From Rodentolepis nana (taxonomy: Eukaryota > Platyhelminthes > Cestoda > Cyclophyllidea > Hymenolepididae): DNA of 18,009 nucleotides. Made by a program: the position numbers and the translations under genes. Under the pieces are notes generated by a model. That model saw only the letters and a list, made by a program, of their open reading frames with translations. It was not told the DNA's origin and did not search any database. The stretch's first letter is position 1, and each line of letters starts with the position of its first letter. Location: NCBI GenBank assembly GCA_900617975.1, contig UZAE01000809.1:1-18009 (forward strand), written 5' to 3'. Below are positions 1-10,108 of this stretch, piece after piece.

Positions 1-475
1 AAATTGTCCATCTAAGCGAATGGACTGTAATTGTGCCTCAAAGGATGACAGTTTCTTTTGTGATTGCAACAGTAGAGATAGTATTAGTTGGAACTGTAAT
101 ACAAACATCAAGGAATGCGAGAACTAACAAAGACTTCAAGACCAACTTCAAATTAATGACAAACTGGGTTCACGTGGTGCACCCTGGGCAGCGTATCCTA
201 ATGCGACAAAAAAGTCCACTAACTGGCAGTTGACTTCTCCCTTTAAACTCCCATGACCCCACTGTATGTCATAGTCCACCACCTTTACAGTACATATCTT
301 ACCTTTCCTTTGCCTTTGTGTCTGTCTGTCTGTTACATCAGTGAATCACTCTTCTTTCCCCACTGTCGAATTTTTCTCACTTTAATGTTCCTCCCTTCTG
401 TGAAGCCCGAAGTCAGCTAAAGTCTAATGATGACTATCAGAACGCCTGTCATTTCGAATAAATAAATAATTTACA
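1..475 (+). mobile_element. 3' end of a non-LTR-like retroelement, copy 1 (5' part outside window)
   Basis: This is the 3' part of a dispersed element whose second copy lies at 17432-17763 in the same orientation. Shared blocks include GTGGTGCACCCTGGGCA, the CTGT-rich stretch near 320-335, a TGAATCACTCTTCTTTCC block, GTGAAGCCCGAAGTCA, and an AATAAATAAATAA tail near 457-470. The second copy is a 5'-truncated insertion with a target-site duplication and an AT-rich, AATAAA-containing tail, so a LINE-type (target-primed) element is the best reading. A retroposed copy of a host gene's 3' end is the alternative. There is no LTR in either copy. Similarity begins around position 165-175; sequence to the left is presumably element too, because the coding frame runs through it. 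Confidence 0.72.
2..256 (+). pseudogene. C-terminal coding end of the retroelement, with an internal stop
   Basis: One frame (codons starting at 2, 5, 8 and so on) is rich in cysteines at its left end. It has paired C-x-C motifs at 26-34 and 59-67 and single Cys codons at 5, 95 and 116. It meets a TAA at 125-127 and then stays open to a TGA at 254-256. The second copy at 17432-17763 keeps the same frame over the last ~25 codons: both read GAPWA, then KKS, then NWQLTS, then FKLP and stop at the equivalent codon (TGA here, TAA there). That frame and stop conservation shows this is a real C-terminus. I do not recognise the domain. The TAA at 125-127 suggests a dead copy. The 5' part lies outside the window. 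Confidence 0.6.
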
Positions 476-784
476 CACAGAGTAACCCCAGTAATGTTTG
501 AACCAAGTAGGGTTATCTATTGCCAGATCTGAAGTGAATTTAGCGATAATTCAACTCTACGATTTAGCTCTATCAATTTAACTTAAATTGCAAAATAAAA
601 ATTTTCACTTCGGTTCTTGCTCTGAACATCGTTATTTCTTAATAGAAGATGGAAAATTGTTTATTATCCAGATATTCAAGGCTGATAATTTCAGTTTCAA
701 GATTATATTCAATGTACAAAGACCAAATTCTGTCACAAATAGTAAATAAATAAATATTTCATTTACAAACAAAATTTTTTATTC

Positions 785-1140
785 TTAAATGGACTTATTC
801 GAGGTTCTGCAAATGATTTTAAATATTTTGCTTGCACTTTTTTTCCGAATAGCATTGACTACTTGAAAATCCATATAATGATTCCACAAGGAACTAAAAT
901 GAACGAAACATGGCTTCGCGTGATAAAGAAAACATAACATTGGCCGATGCAGGTGATTGCAAAAAATGAACAACTTGCTTATGAACGGTGATCCGATTGA
1001 GCAACCTATTTAGTAGAATAGGCGAAACAATGAGGAGGTAGTAAATTTTTAGGCGACCAAAGGATATAAAATCTCGATTGTGATATTCGAAATGTCTTGA
1101 CTTCTTAAGTCCGTAACTATAGCGATGAGTCACGTAAGAC
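785..1140 (-). other. Possible decayed or unspliced coding fragment, unrecognised
   Basis: Less AT-rich than its surroundings. The minus strand is open from about 1178 to a TAG just below 894 in one frame; a second minus frame is open from about 973 to 788 and includes the segment WNHYMDFQVVNAIRKK. The second frame ends a few bases before an AATAAA on the minus strand (778-783). Two overlapping open frames and a poly(A) signal could be the last exon of a gene, a frameshifted relic, or part of the 3' UTR of the gene at 1225-3094. I recognise no family, and no splice model that joins it cleanly. The poly(A) signal is the only non-ORF support. Confidence 0.22.
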
Positions 1141-1197
1141 GAGGGTAAGAAAATAATCAGTAATTGTTGGGCTAATTATTTGTTGGGATTTAAGCAC

Positions 1198-1203
1198 TTT
1201 TAA
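1198..1203 (-). promoter_or_regulatory. ATTAAA poly(A) signal of the secreted-protein gene
   Basis: The minus strand reads ATTAAA about 22 nt after the TAG at 1227-1225. This is the commonest variant of the AATAAA signal. Its position supports the predicted last exon. A canonical AATAAA further on (778-783, minus strand) could be an alternative end. Confidence 0.4.
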
Positions 1204-1224
1204 TAAATGAAACGATTCAAAAGA

Positions 1225-3094
1225 CTACTGCTTCAATTTAGATTTTAGTAATGTCCACAAACCTTAAAAGATCATTAGAATCAAATGTGACTTATAGAGC
1301 GTGGTTTACTTACCACTACTTGTTGTTAATTGGTTGCAATGCTCTGAATTAAAATAAAATATCAATGCCCTAATTGACATTAAATAAAATAAAAAATTCA
1401 TTGCGACAATGCCTGTTTTAATAATATGTTTAAAACTAATTCTCTATCCACATAACGTGAAATACTTTCTGAGTTGTTTAAGTTGCTATAAAATATTTCA
1501 AATGACACTATTTCTAAGCGAATTGAGTTTATGTCCTTTATAAAAGAAAACATATTGGGGTTTCTGAAAATTTATATAATGTCCTTCTATCTGTACCCCT
1601 CAAAGTCATTTATACTATCGAAATATTTATTTTACATTAAAGGCATGATTTAATGTTCAAATGAGATCTTTTATTTACATTCGCTACCCGAACTCTGTTT
1701 ACATGTGATATATTAAGCGATTATTATTATATTTCCAGATATTATAAAAAGACTTTCTAATGAATTCGGGGGTTTACTGTTTTTTCAATTCAAGAAATAT
1801 TTTTATGTTCTTTAATGATATAAGTTAAAGAAAAATAAAAATTATGAATTAGGCATTGCACGATGCGAATTGTGACTTACTTCTGCATTCAGCGATATCA
1901 GGAGACTCACCTTATGAGAGTAGATATTTTATGTTTGTTAAATTGAACAGAAAAAATGCTTCAAATATATTAATACCTTCTGCGTTCCAATAGACAGTAA
2001 TTCCTACCATTGAGGTTGCTGTTGTAAAAAGGAAATTACTCATTTCTTTTGAGTCATTTTGTTCATACACTATTGTGTATTCCAGACGATCTTCAGCCAC
2101 ATTAACTGTTAGGTTTTCTTTAGCATAAAAATGTGTTATCAAGTTTAGTAAGTTGCACAATTAATGTATTTATATATGCTCACTGCATTTTTTTCGGTTT
2201 GTTCAGGGTGAGTTGACATTCCAATCCAGTGACATGTATATTTGCCGTCCGCATCCAATATGCTCTTAAAAGGAAATGATGTAATGCATTTATAAAATAA
2301 AATTAGATTATAAAGATAATATTCAATCTAATTGTTATCACTTTTATAAAATAAAACATTCCAATACAAGTTAATAGTTTATAAAATGTGCTTCAAAGTT
2401 AACGAACCCCTCGAATGTGTTTTGAGCCATTAAGGGAAAATTTTATTTCGACAGAATTACTTCCATTTGCAAATCTAACAAACGGAAACGATATTCGTGG
2501 AATCACCTCTCCTAAAATTACGAGCGGTGCATATTAATAGGGTAAAACACATAGAAGCCATATCGAGGTAAGACAGAAACAGTGCGATAATTGCTTTCAT
2601 TCGGAAAGTTCTAACCTGTTTTCACTAGTCTGAACACGCATCTTGGAGCAAAAGTAGCAACGCATTCCACAAAACTTCCTGATACAATTATTTGTTCGTA
2701 TTTTGAGACGTCATTAATTGTAATATTAGCGTACTCTGTATAAAGTTGGTAATTAGTTGATTTTGGAATGAACAGAAAATCATTACTTTCGCCAGCATTG
2801 CAGGGTTCCCCAATCACTGTGTCGTTCACCATGCATTTGTCATTCTTCATTGTGACTTCAAAATTTTCAGAATGCGCATAGCCGGACACGCTCTTGAAGT
2901 TAATAAACATAAGATGTCTATACTATAAAAGTAATATCTACTTTAAAATAGTCCAGAGAAAATATTAAAGGTTCTGTTTTCCCCTGAGGTGTTGCGATGA
3001 CTCTCGAACAGGCGGACTTTGGTAAATCAGTAGCATCCTTTTCAAAAGATGTATATATTTGCAGCAAAACCAGCACAATAGCATACAAAATCAT
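1225..3094 (-). CDS. Secreted protein of ~288 aa, eight exons, family not recognised
   Basis: Reconstructed exons on the minus strand: 3094-2942, 2892-2616, 2511-2408, 2264-2159, 2105-1977, 1910-1881, 1343-1314, 1262-1225. They total 867 nt, and every junction keeps phase. Introns are 49, 104, 143, 53, 66, 537 and 51 nt, with GT-AG ends (CAG/GTTAGA, GAAG/GTATTA, AGAA/GTAAGT, AGTG/GTAAGT). The protein starts with a signal peptide (MILYAIVLVLLQ) and has no later membrane segment. It has several Cys residues, N-glycosylation sequons (NIT and NGS) and, in exon 4, the motif DADGKYTC. That motif resembles the D-x-G-x-Y-x-C signature at the second Cys of immunoglobulin-like domains, though the aspartate is displaced by one. 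A secreted Ig-like or other beta-rich protein is my inference. Exons 6 and 7 are each exactly 30 nt and are the least certain; without splicing at 1880, exon 6 would read to a stop 10 codons later. Exons 1-5 are much firmer. A damaged copy of exon 1 lies at 9237 on the other strand. Confidence 0.62.
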
Positions 3095-3128
3095 TTTCCA
3101 ACATGTGCGTTAGTCAATTTGTTGCTAG

Positions 3129-3136
3129 TTTATATA
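3129..3136 (-). promoter_or_regulatory. TATA box of the secreted-protein gene
   Basis: The minus strand reads GATATATAAACT, about 34 nt upstream of the predicted ATG (3094-3092), leaving room for only a very short 5' UTR. The decayed copy at 9188-9197 has TATATAAAAG about 40 nt upstream of its ATG, so promoter and first exon have the same layout in both copies. Confidence 0.5.
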
Positions 3137-6100
3137 TCTTTTTTATTTCCAATAAATTTACGACAGTATTCTTGTTTAAAATACGATCCAAGGTCATCAA
3201 AATGTATGGTTCAAAATGACGCATTAAACGTAGGCTACCCAAGTTAAAGTAATAGATATAAATGAGTACAGCATTAGGCAAGAGTTAATTTTAGCATGTG
3301 GATCACTCAATCGAGCTCCAATTCTATTATATTCGATCTAGTCAAATTTCCATTGAATTCACATAGCATTTGTCTTGCCAACTATAAAATTGTAATTTAC
3401 AATTAGCTATTTTCCTTGCATTTAGTAAGTGCATAAATTATTTTCTCTGAATTTTAATGTATATATGTGGAACTATAAATCGTAATACAAATAAAGTTTA
3501 GCCTTATTATTATAAAAATCTTGTTACGATGAAAACAAATGCAACATTGTTATGAAGAAATGTAAATATTCCCCAATGTTATATTGAAAATAGGGATAAA
3601 ATATCAAATAAATATCAAGAAGAAAGACCCATTTGAAATTTTTTCTCAGCTTTTAAAGCAAAGTTGCTTTCTAAAGAAAAGTAAGCACAAGATTTCAAAA
3701 AAAATACTTTGGTAACTAAACAGAATGTCAGTGGTTAGTTAATTGTTAATCTTTCTATTGCAACAAGAGTTGATCATGTAAAATCTACAATTGTGAGTTT
3801 TCGAATTCTCTCTATCATTTGCACTATTTGCTGCTACGAAACACATGAAACACTTCCATTTATCAGAAAATGATCCCTCATAATTAACATTACCATACTA
3901 ATTGAGCATTGACTATTTTAATCTTAATGCCTTGTTAATGTTTTCTAATGAAGAACTAAGTTTTACATTTTAAAGCTTTGTAAAAAATGCGTAGTATACT
4001 ATTAAATTAACGAAAAACGTAACACTTTTTTTGAGCCAGGCAAAATGGATTAAACTTCAAAAGTTGCCACAGATACATGAGCTAAAACTCCATATTAAAA
4101 CACAAAACGCACTTGTGTGTAATCCAAACAACCATCGTTATTTTCACTTACTTCAATATGATGACATACATTGCTACATAATGAAACAAGTTGATAATAA
4201 ATGTCCGTTTAAAATCTGAATTTTGAAACGACTATTCAAAAATTCTGACATTTTATTTTGCCTCTTAATGCCTCTCCAGGAAACATAATTTTGATATCCT
4301 GAAATGACGAAGCACTTATTTGCATATACTCTTTAGTCTAACTTAATTTAGTGCTATATAAACAATTGTGTAGTTAAAGAATAAATGATTTTCTTAACTC
4401 TGATAGTATTTAGTACTTCCATTTATTTTTTCATTTAAATATATGCATTGTATTAGTCTTAGATTGTGATATCTTTATTATAGCACATTCTATCCAACAT
4501 TACGTTTGCATTAATTTAGAGCCTTTTCGAGGGGTTGCGCCTAATTTAGACAAGAAATTCGTTTCATTTAACCAATGAATTGAGCATTAAAATATTTGCA
4601 AAGGCAAAACGGCTTGGAAAAGTATCACCGTCGATATTAATATTTTAAAAAGTTTGTGACTAAAATATTAAATAAGATACTTTCATGTAATATAGGAGCG
4701 TTTCATGAAAGCAGTGGCTACAAAATACTAACATCTAAAGAAAAAAATGACATATAAATTGTATATCTACATGAAAAGCCTGTCGATTGATACTAAGCGC
4801 TAATTTAAGGCTAAAACAGATTCATTGACAAAAAATCTAAAACCGAATTTAACTTGTTTTTAAAGTGCGCCGAAGTCTTTTATATTCATGCAAATTTATC
4901 AGTGCTTGTTGCGGTTACATGCTTGCACCTTGGATGATTATGTAGTTCAACATTGAAGTAAGTTTACTTTATGATACATTGGGTAACTTGAATTTAAAAT
5001 CCCGATTTGAATTGATCTTTGAATCTTAGTTTAATTCCCTTTGATTTTATATCAAGAATAAATTATATGACTTTCCTTTAAGAGCCATTAATAAGGATTG
5101 AAATCAATCTTTATGGGAATAGAATAAATTTGCAGCAAATTTGGGAATTGATTATAATAGTTGAAGTGATTAATTATGAATACTTTGATTTAGCAATTCA
5201 AACAACCTTTAAAATATTCAACTTTAAGAAAAGCTTATTTTTAAACAATTTGCTTATCGACTCGTTATGGGATTTATTTCTTCGTTTTTCATATAAATTT
5301 CTCAAAATATAGTATGTTTCGTTCTAGTTCTAGCCCTCTAACTTAAAGCCCGCCAACACATTTTGTTCAATCATGATTGGAAATTAAAAAAATTGTTTTT
5401 GATTTCTGGTCATTTGATTCATTTAGTTTGCATTTGGTTTATGGAACAAATTAATCTAACATGAAATAAAGAATTTAACGTTTAAAAAATATTAAAAAGT
5501 TAAGATTTTAGTTTAACTGAACAATGGCAAGGTGGAAGCGTATAATAGTTATTGATTGCTCTGCTGCTCGCAGCATAAATGTCTTTGAAATTTATAAATA
5601 AAATGCTTTAGTCAAGGCCAACAATTTAGTTAGTTTCTGCTTATATTTACTCATTTTAATGAACCTTATGTCTCCTTATAAAATAAAACGGAGCTCAAAT
5701 AGTTCAATTATACAAATATACCCTTTATAAAAAAACTGCTAGTGTGTCAAAGAGCATTTTAATATAAATTCTTATAATTGTAACTTTCCTGCCTCAACCA
5801 ATGCATTGCTTATCAATACGTTAAAAAGGAATTTTAATTTAAAATAACATACTAATATTTACAATTAGCTTAAAGGCGAATGAATTTCACTCTAAACTGA
5901 ATTTTGTGGCTAGCCTATTTCAAAATCAAACTATTCTTTAACTCCTCAAATATACCTTAAATCTAAGTAATAGTGGAGCTTTCGGGAAATTTATACAACA
6001 TTTAATTATCACAAGATTAGAATATTTACAATTTTGAAATATGTAAAAATTTTGATATCTATTAATCGACTGACAAATCACAATTCCAAATAAGATATCG

Positions 6101-9100
6101 CAAGTTAAAGTAGGATACAATTAATTAATCCTTTTAGAAATAGCAAACAGATAGCAATTTGCTTATTGATAGAACAAATTACATTGAGATTAAAATATAC
6201 GAAACCCCTTTAACTGACAAAAGGTGCTTTCGTTAAAAGATTGATTTTCATATAAGTGTTCAGTTATATTGTTTTGAGACAACTGTGGACATTCGCATTG
6301 CTTAAATATTAGTATTTTACTTTAATTTCCTTTCTGCTAATTAATTGATTTGCATGTAAAAAGGGTTTCAATTTAAGTGAATGCAAAAGCTCAGTAAGAA
6401 CTTCCCTGGATGTTCCGATTTGTAGAAAATTGAAAAAAATTATTAATAGGCTATAAAACTAATTTTGGGCTTATATCGTTTTTTAAAAGCGCAATAAAAT
6501 AATATGAGTACTTAAACTGGCAGTAATAAAAGAATGATTTGATACTAAAAGTAAATAATGTGAAGTCTGATACCACTAAACTTCTGGTAAACTAATTCAC
6601 CATTGCATTATTTTAATCGAATATGCTGATAAAATATAATTTTAATGATTGATAGGCTAGTATCACATATAAACATTCATAAATCATGATAAATATATAC
6701 ATTTTCAACCATTATGTGTGATTGGCAAGCATTTAATGGGAAATCAATTCCTCAAACATTTTACGATGCATCAATGTTATTCAGGACTAAATGTTTTTAA
6801 AGAAAATTTTCCAAATGGTTTGCTTGAAACTGATTGAATGTTACTTTCAAGGCAATTAAATGAGAACAGCACGCTGGGTGATCTGCGAATGCATTATGTG
6901 TTTATATCTCTAGCCAAAGACTGAGCCCAAGTTTTGTAAGTGCTAACAATTTAATGTTAAAATGCAATTCAACCTTATACTGTACGAAAGTGACAAATGA
7001 AAAAAAAATCGATCCAAGATTAAGAGACCGTTTGATCATTTAATTTCTGGAACACTAAAAACGGATTGATTTATCATTTTAAATAGTGATAACATTTTAA
7101 GTCAAATTTAATGTTAATTCGAAAGTGTAAACACTGAAGAATCTCTATTTCCCAAAAGTACGCACTAAAATAATGCACCACTTAGATGTGTCTCTTTAGT
7201 CATTTAGAAATTTATATTTGTAGCGGATTGCTACACTATTTAGTAGATTTTCCTATGTTTGAAATGGCTCCTTAAATTGCCTAACCTACTTAGAGTATCT
7301 TTTTAAGTAAATTACATGTCATTTAGACTTCAAGTTTTACGATCATTTTACCACAGAACAAAAATAAGTTTTATTTGTGTTTCTGTTTGATGAAAAGCTA
7401 TCAATCATTTAATTTATATACCCATGATACATTTGTTTGCACTAAGGTAGATTTAACAGTTGAATATTATTCCATGCTGGTTTGTATAAAAAAACAATAC
7501 TTAAGATGATAAATTAATAAATTAGTAAAAAATGGCATGTCCTAGTAATAAATATTAAAATTTAAATCAATATTTCATGCATTCTATATAGTTGGACGTT
7601 TTAGGGCATCATCTTCACTTTGAAATAAAACAATTATGTTTTTAAATATCTGGCATTGATTTATTTAATTTGAGGTTTCTCTAGCAGCCATTAAAGCAAC
7701 CGACATAGTTCAGACGCCTTCAAATACGAAGTAAACGATGAATTCATAACTATATCTAAAATTGACACTGACACTCAATGTAAAAGTCAAAATCTCGATG
7801 ACCAAACTATTTACTGACAATATTCACATTTTATTTTTCCTGGTGCCTATTTAAAACTAGCTACCTACTCATTGCATCGTATAGTTTATTTATTTTTCTT
7901 CCTCATATTAAGCAATTATGAAATATCACTATTTTTATTTAAAATACTAAAGTTGATTCTTTTTTAGTGTTTGAAGAACAAATACAAGTTATAATATACC
8001 TGTGATTTAGTTTGCAAGTAATATTTGTGTTTTCAATGAAAACGAACACTCTTATTTTCAGTCCGTCACTTTTAGGGAAGTAAATAAAATTCCTTATCAA
8101 AAATCTGATTCAATATTTTATTTATACAAATACATAAAAGCATTTTCGCAAAGGTACTCTAATTTGGATTTAACAAAGAATACAATTAGGCGGATTTGTG
8201 GCAACTATCAAACCATACTCATGCTAAGTGATTTCCATCGATTTTTGCATTTCCTTCATTCAAGAAAATGCCTTCTCAAAAAGAGACCCGATATCAACTT
8301 GAAAGTTATTGCTGTTAAGAAGATACCAAAACTATTGCAATTTTTTATTATATTTATTTATTATTATTTTCACTATGCTAAGGCTATAAATAAATTGCAT
8401 AATTGATGGGCATCGGTTAAAAATACGAAGGAAATCATCTGTGACGAACGAACTACAAATAGTTACATAAAAGAGAGACAATCAAGTTGATTTTAAAATT
8501 AAAAAAAGAAATAACAAGATCAGAAACCTTTTACTCGTTAAATTACTCAAATAATTACAACAAAATAATGCACGTCTTTCATCTATTGAGTATGTTAAAT
8601 TGCCAAATAACCGATTGGAATAAGAAATATTATAAAGTACCTTGTTTTGACCAAATTTTGCATTTTGTTTTTTACGTACCAAATATAAAGTGAATATTAG
8701 AAAGTTTCGTTACATTTGAGATAAAATAAATAAAGGGATTGAGGATGTTGGAGGGTTATTTGGTCACAAAATGCTGCTTAAGATAAAGTAAGTAATTAGT
8801 AAAGCAGCAAATAAAAATCTTTTCGCATTCAGGAGAATACAAGATTTTTATTAGAATTTGTTTAAATATATGCTGTCGACTGGTAAAAATTTATTAAATC
8901 AATATCTGCTGCATATTTAATTATAAGCAAATAAATTAAAGTGTTAAGCTAGGAACTAAAAATTACTTTCAAAATTTTTTTTCCCAATGAGATTGATTGA
9001 CGCGGCAATACAATTAAGCTTGACGTGACGTTCATTTGGGGATTTTATGCATTAAAATGAATTTTTTCTAAGTTCATTTACTTCTGCGATTTGCTAACAC

Positions 9101-9187
9101 CCCTTTTACGTAACATTAGTAATTTTAGGATATAGATTTCAATGACCTTGAAAAGCGTTTTAAACGAGATTGCATAAGCAATTTTAT
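3137..9187. other. About 6 kb of AT-rich sequence with no supportable gene
   Basis: Open frames here are short (60-80 codons), low-complexity and rich in K, N, I, F and Y, as expected by chance in very AT-rich DNA. None has a recognisable motif or splice partner. I saw no tRNA-like cloverleaf, no tandem array longer than short A/T runs, and no retroelement remnant. It probably separates genes, but it could be the large intron of a gene whose exons lie outside the window. Confidence 0.6.
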
Positions 9188-9197
9188 TATATAAAAG
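9188..9197 (+). promoter_or_regulatory. TATA-like box upstream of the exon-1 relic
   Basis: TATATAAAAG lies 40 nt before the ATG at 9237-9239. It matches in spacing the TATA box of the paralogous gene at 3129-3136, so the promoter was probably duplicated with the exon. Confidence 0.42.
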
Positions 9198-9236
9198 TAG
9201 AAAAATACATTGAGTGAAAGGTGAAAGTGTAAGCAA

Positions 9237-9365
9237 ATGGTTATTACTCTCTTAGTTTTGGTTTTGCTGCAAATAGGCTCGTTTTATGAAAAGGAGGGTA
9301 AATGATTTGACCAAATTGTGGCTTCTCTCATACATGAGCTCAGAAACAAAACAAGAAAAAAAACA
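9237..9365 (+). pseudogene. Decayed paralogue of the secreted-protein gene's first exon
   Basis: From the ATG at 9237 the frame encodes a signal-peptide-like MVITLLVLVLLQIGSFYEKE and stops at TGA 9303-9305. DNA from about 9250 to 9320 aligns with exon 1 of the 1225-3094 gene: the block GGTTTTGCTGCAAATA, then a shared GAAAAGGA, TGATTT and ACCAAA, with small indels. One inserted base after GAAAAGGA breaks the frame. Weaker similarity (CTCAG followed by an A-rich stretch) continues to about 9365, after which I can align nothing. No counterparts of exons 2-8 follow. A functional short exon with donor GAGG/GTAAAT at 9298 is possible, because the frame is intact up to there, but nothing downstream supports it. 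Confidence 0.58.
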
Positions 9366-9453
9366 ACTGTGGTGAAAAAACGGAGCTGTGTTAAGTCGAA
9401 ATGAGAGTCGTTTTGTTGGAGCTAACAACCCACAATTTTTGTGAGGAAAAAAC

Positions 9454-9486
9454 ATAATAAATAATAATATATAATAATAATAATAA
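9454..9486 (+). repeat. AAT-type microsatellite
   Basis: About 33 nt of imperfect (AAT)n / (ATAATA) repeats, interrupted by ATAT. No function is evident. Confidence 0.7.
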
Positions 9487-9640
9487 GATATAAGGTTGTA
9501 AGAACTTCAAGTGTTGTAAAATGGAACCAGCAAAGCAAATGATCTACAAATATTTTATTGGCATAATTATCTTAAAAAAGACAGGGTTACAGATTTCGAA
9601 GTTGTTGCACATTCTAACTAACAAAAAAGTTGGTTTTAAA

Positions 9641-9803
9641 AATAGCAATCATCAAAATTGATCGATATGCGCGATTAGAGCTACCTTCAGTAATATTCCA
9701 AAATTACCATTTTATTACATTAGTATAATAATAAAAAAAACCCTTGACGAAATAAAATTTAACAATTTTATTTAACAACTTGATGAATATTCACAGAAAG
9801 TTA
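9641..9803 (+). repeat. Dispersed repeat, copy A
   Basis: Matches the repeat at 17295-17431 plus 17773-17790. Shared blocks are AATAGCAATCATCAAAATTG, GCTACCTTCAGTAATATT, CATTTTAT followed by TTAGTATAAT, CAATTTTATTTA, and TATTCACAGAAA at the right end. It encodes nothing I can see. Its right end abuts an A-run on the minus strand (9804-9810) that looks like the 3' tail of the neighbouring LINE, so the LINE may have inserted into or next to this copy. Class unknown; no terminal inverted repeat is evident. Confidence 0.62.
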
Positions 9804-9846
9804 TTTTTTTCAAATTGTCGGCTTTATGATATTTATCAATAACACT

Positions 9847-10108
9847 TAAACTTTGACTTCAGCTTCCCCTAAGAGGGGGAAAGTACATAAGCTTTGACTT
9901 CAGCTTCCCCCAAGGGTGGGGGGTACATATGTTGACTTCAGCTTCCCCCAAGAGGGGGGGGGTACATTTAAAGCAGTTAATTAATAGCAGTTCATTAGCA
10001 GTCTTCTTGCTTACCTTAAACTTTGACTTCAGCTTCCCCTAAGAGGGGGAAAGTACATATATAGCAGTTAATTAATAGCAGTTCATTAGCTGTCTTCTTG
10101 CTTTCCAG
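9847..10108 (-). repeat. Minisatellite in the LINE 3' region, units with C4-G4 hairpins
   Basis: Four copies of a ~40-bp unit begin near 9847, 9889, 9931 and 10018. Each contains TTTGACTTCAGCTTCCCC or a close variant, then AAG(A/G)G, a G-run and GTACAT. A second block of ~48 bp (AGCAGTTAATTAATAGCAG, GTTCATTAGC, GTCTTCTTGC) follows units 3 and 4, giving a higher-order repeat of about 90 bp. Each unit can fold: the run TTCCCC pairs with GGGGAA across a 5-nt loop. On the minus strand the array lies directly downstream of the LINE coding remnant, so it is probably that element's 3' UTR. Confidence 0.72.

Noticed and set aside
33..233. 66-codon plus-strand ORF at the left end
   Set aside because: It is in a different frame from the one conserved between the two retroelement copies; the real frame starts at position 2 and ends at 254-256.
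2178..2184. GTGAGC as the donor of exon 4 in the secreted-protein gene
   Set aside because: It has a better consensus than the one used, but no acceptor downstream gives the right phase; the donor at 2158 pairs with the acceptor at 2106 in phase.
2923..2941. A 19-nt intron between exons 1 and 2 of the secreted-protein gene
   Set aside because: GT and AG are present and phase would fit, but an acceptor at 2893 (TTCAAG) gives an ordinary 49-nt intron in the same phase, so the ultra-short intron is not needed.
4031..4219. 62-codon plus-strand ORF
   Set aside because: Low-complexity residues, alternative start codon, no motif, no splice partner; expected by chance in AT-rich DNA.
8164..8406. 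80-codon plus-strand ORF
   Set aside because: Rich in K, I, F and Y with a TTG start; no recognisable domain or neighbouring exon.
8482..8693. ORFs on both strands
   Set aside because: AT-driven chance open frames; composition is the same as the surrounding spacer.
9252..9455. 67-codon minus-strand ORF
   Set aside because: It is antisense to the exon-1 relic; the plus-strand match to the paralogous exon explains the region better.
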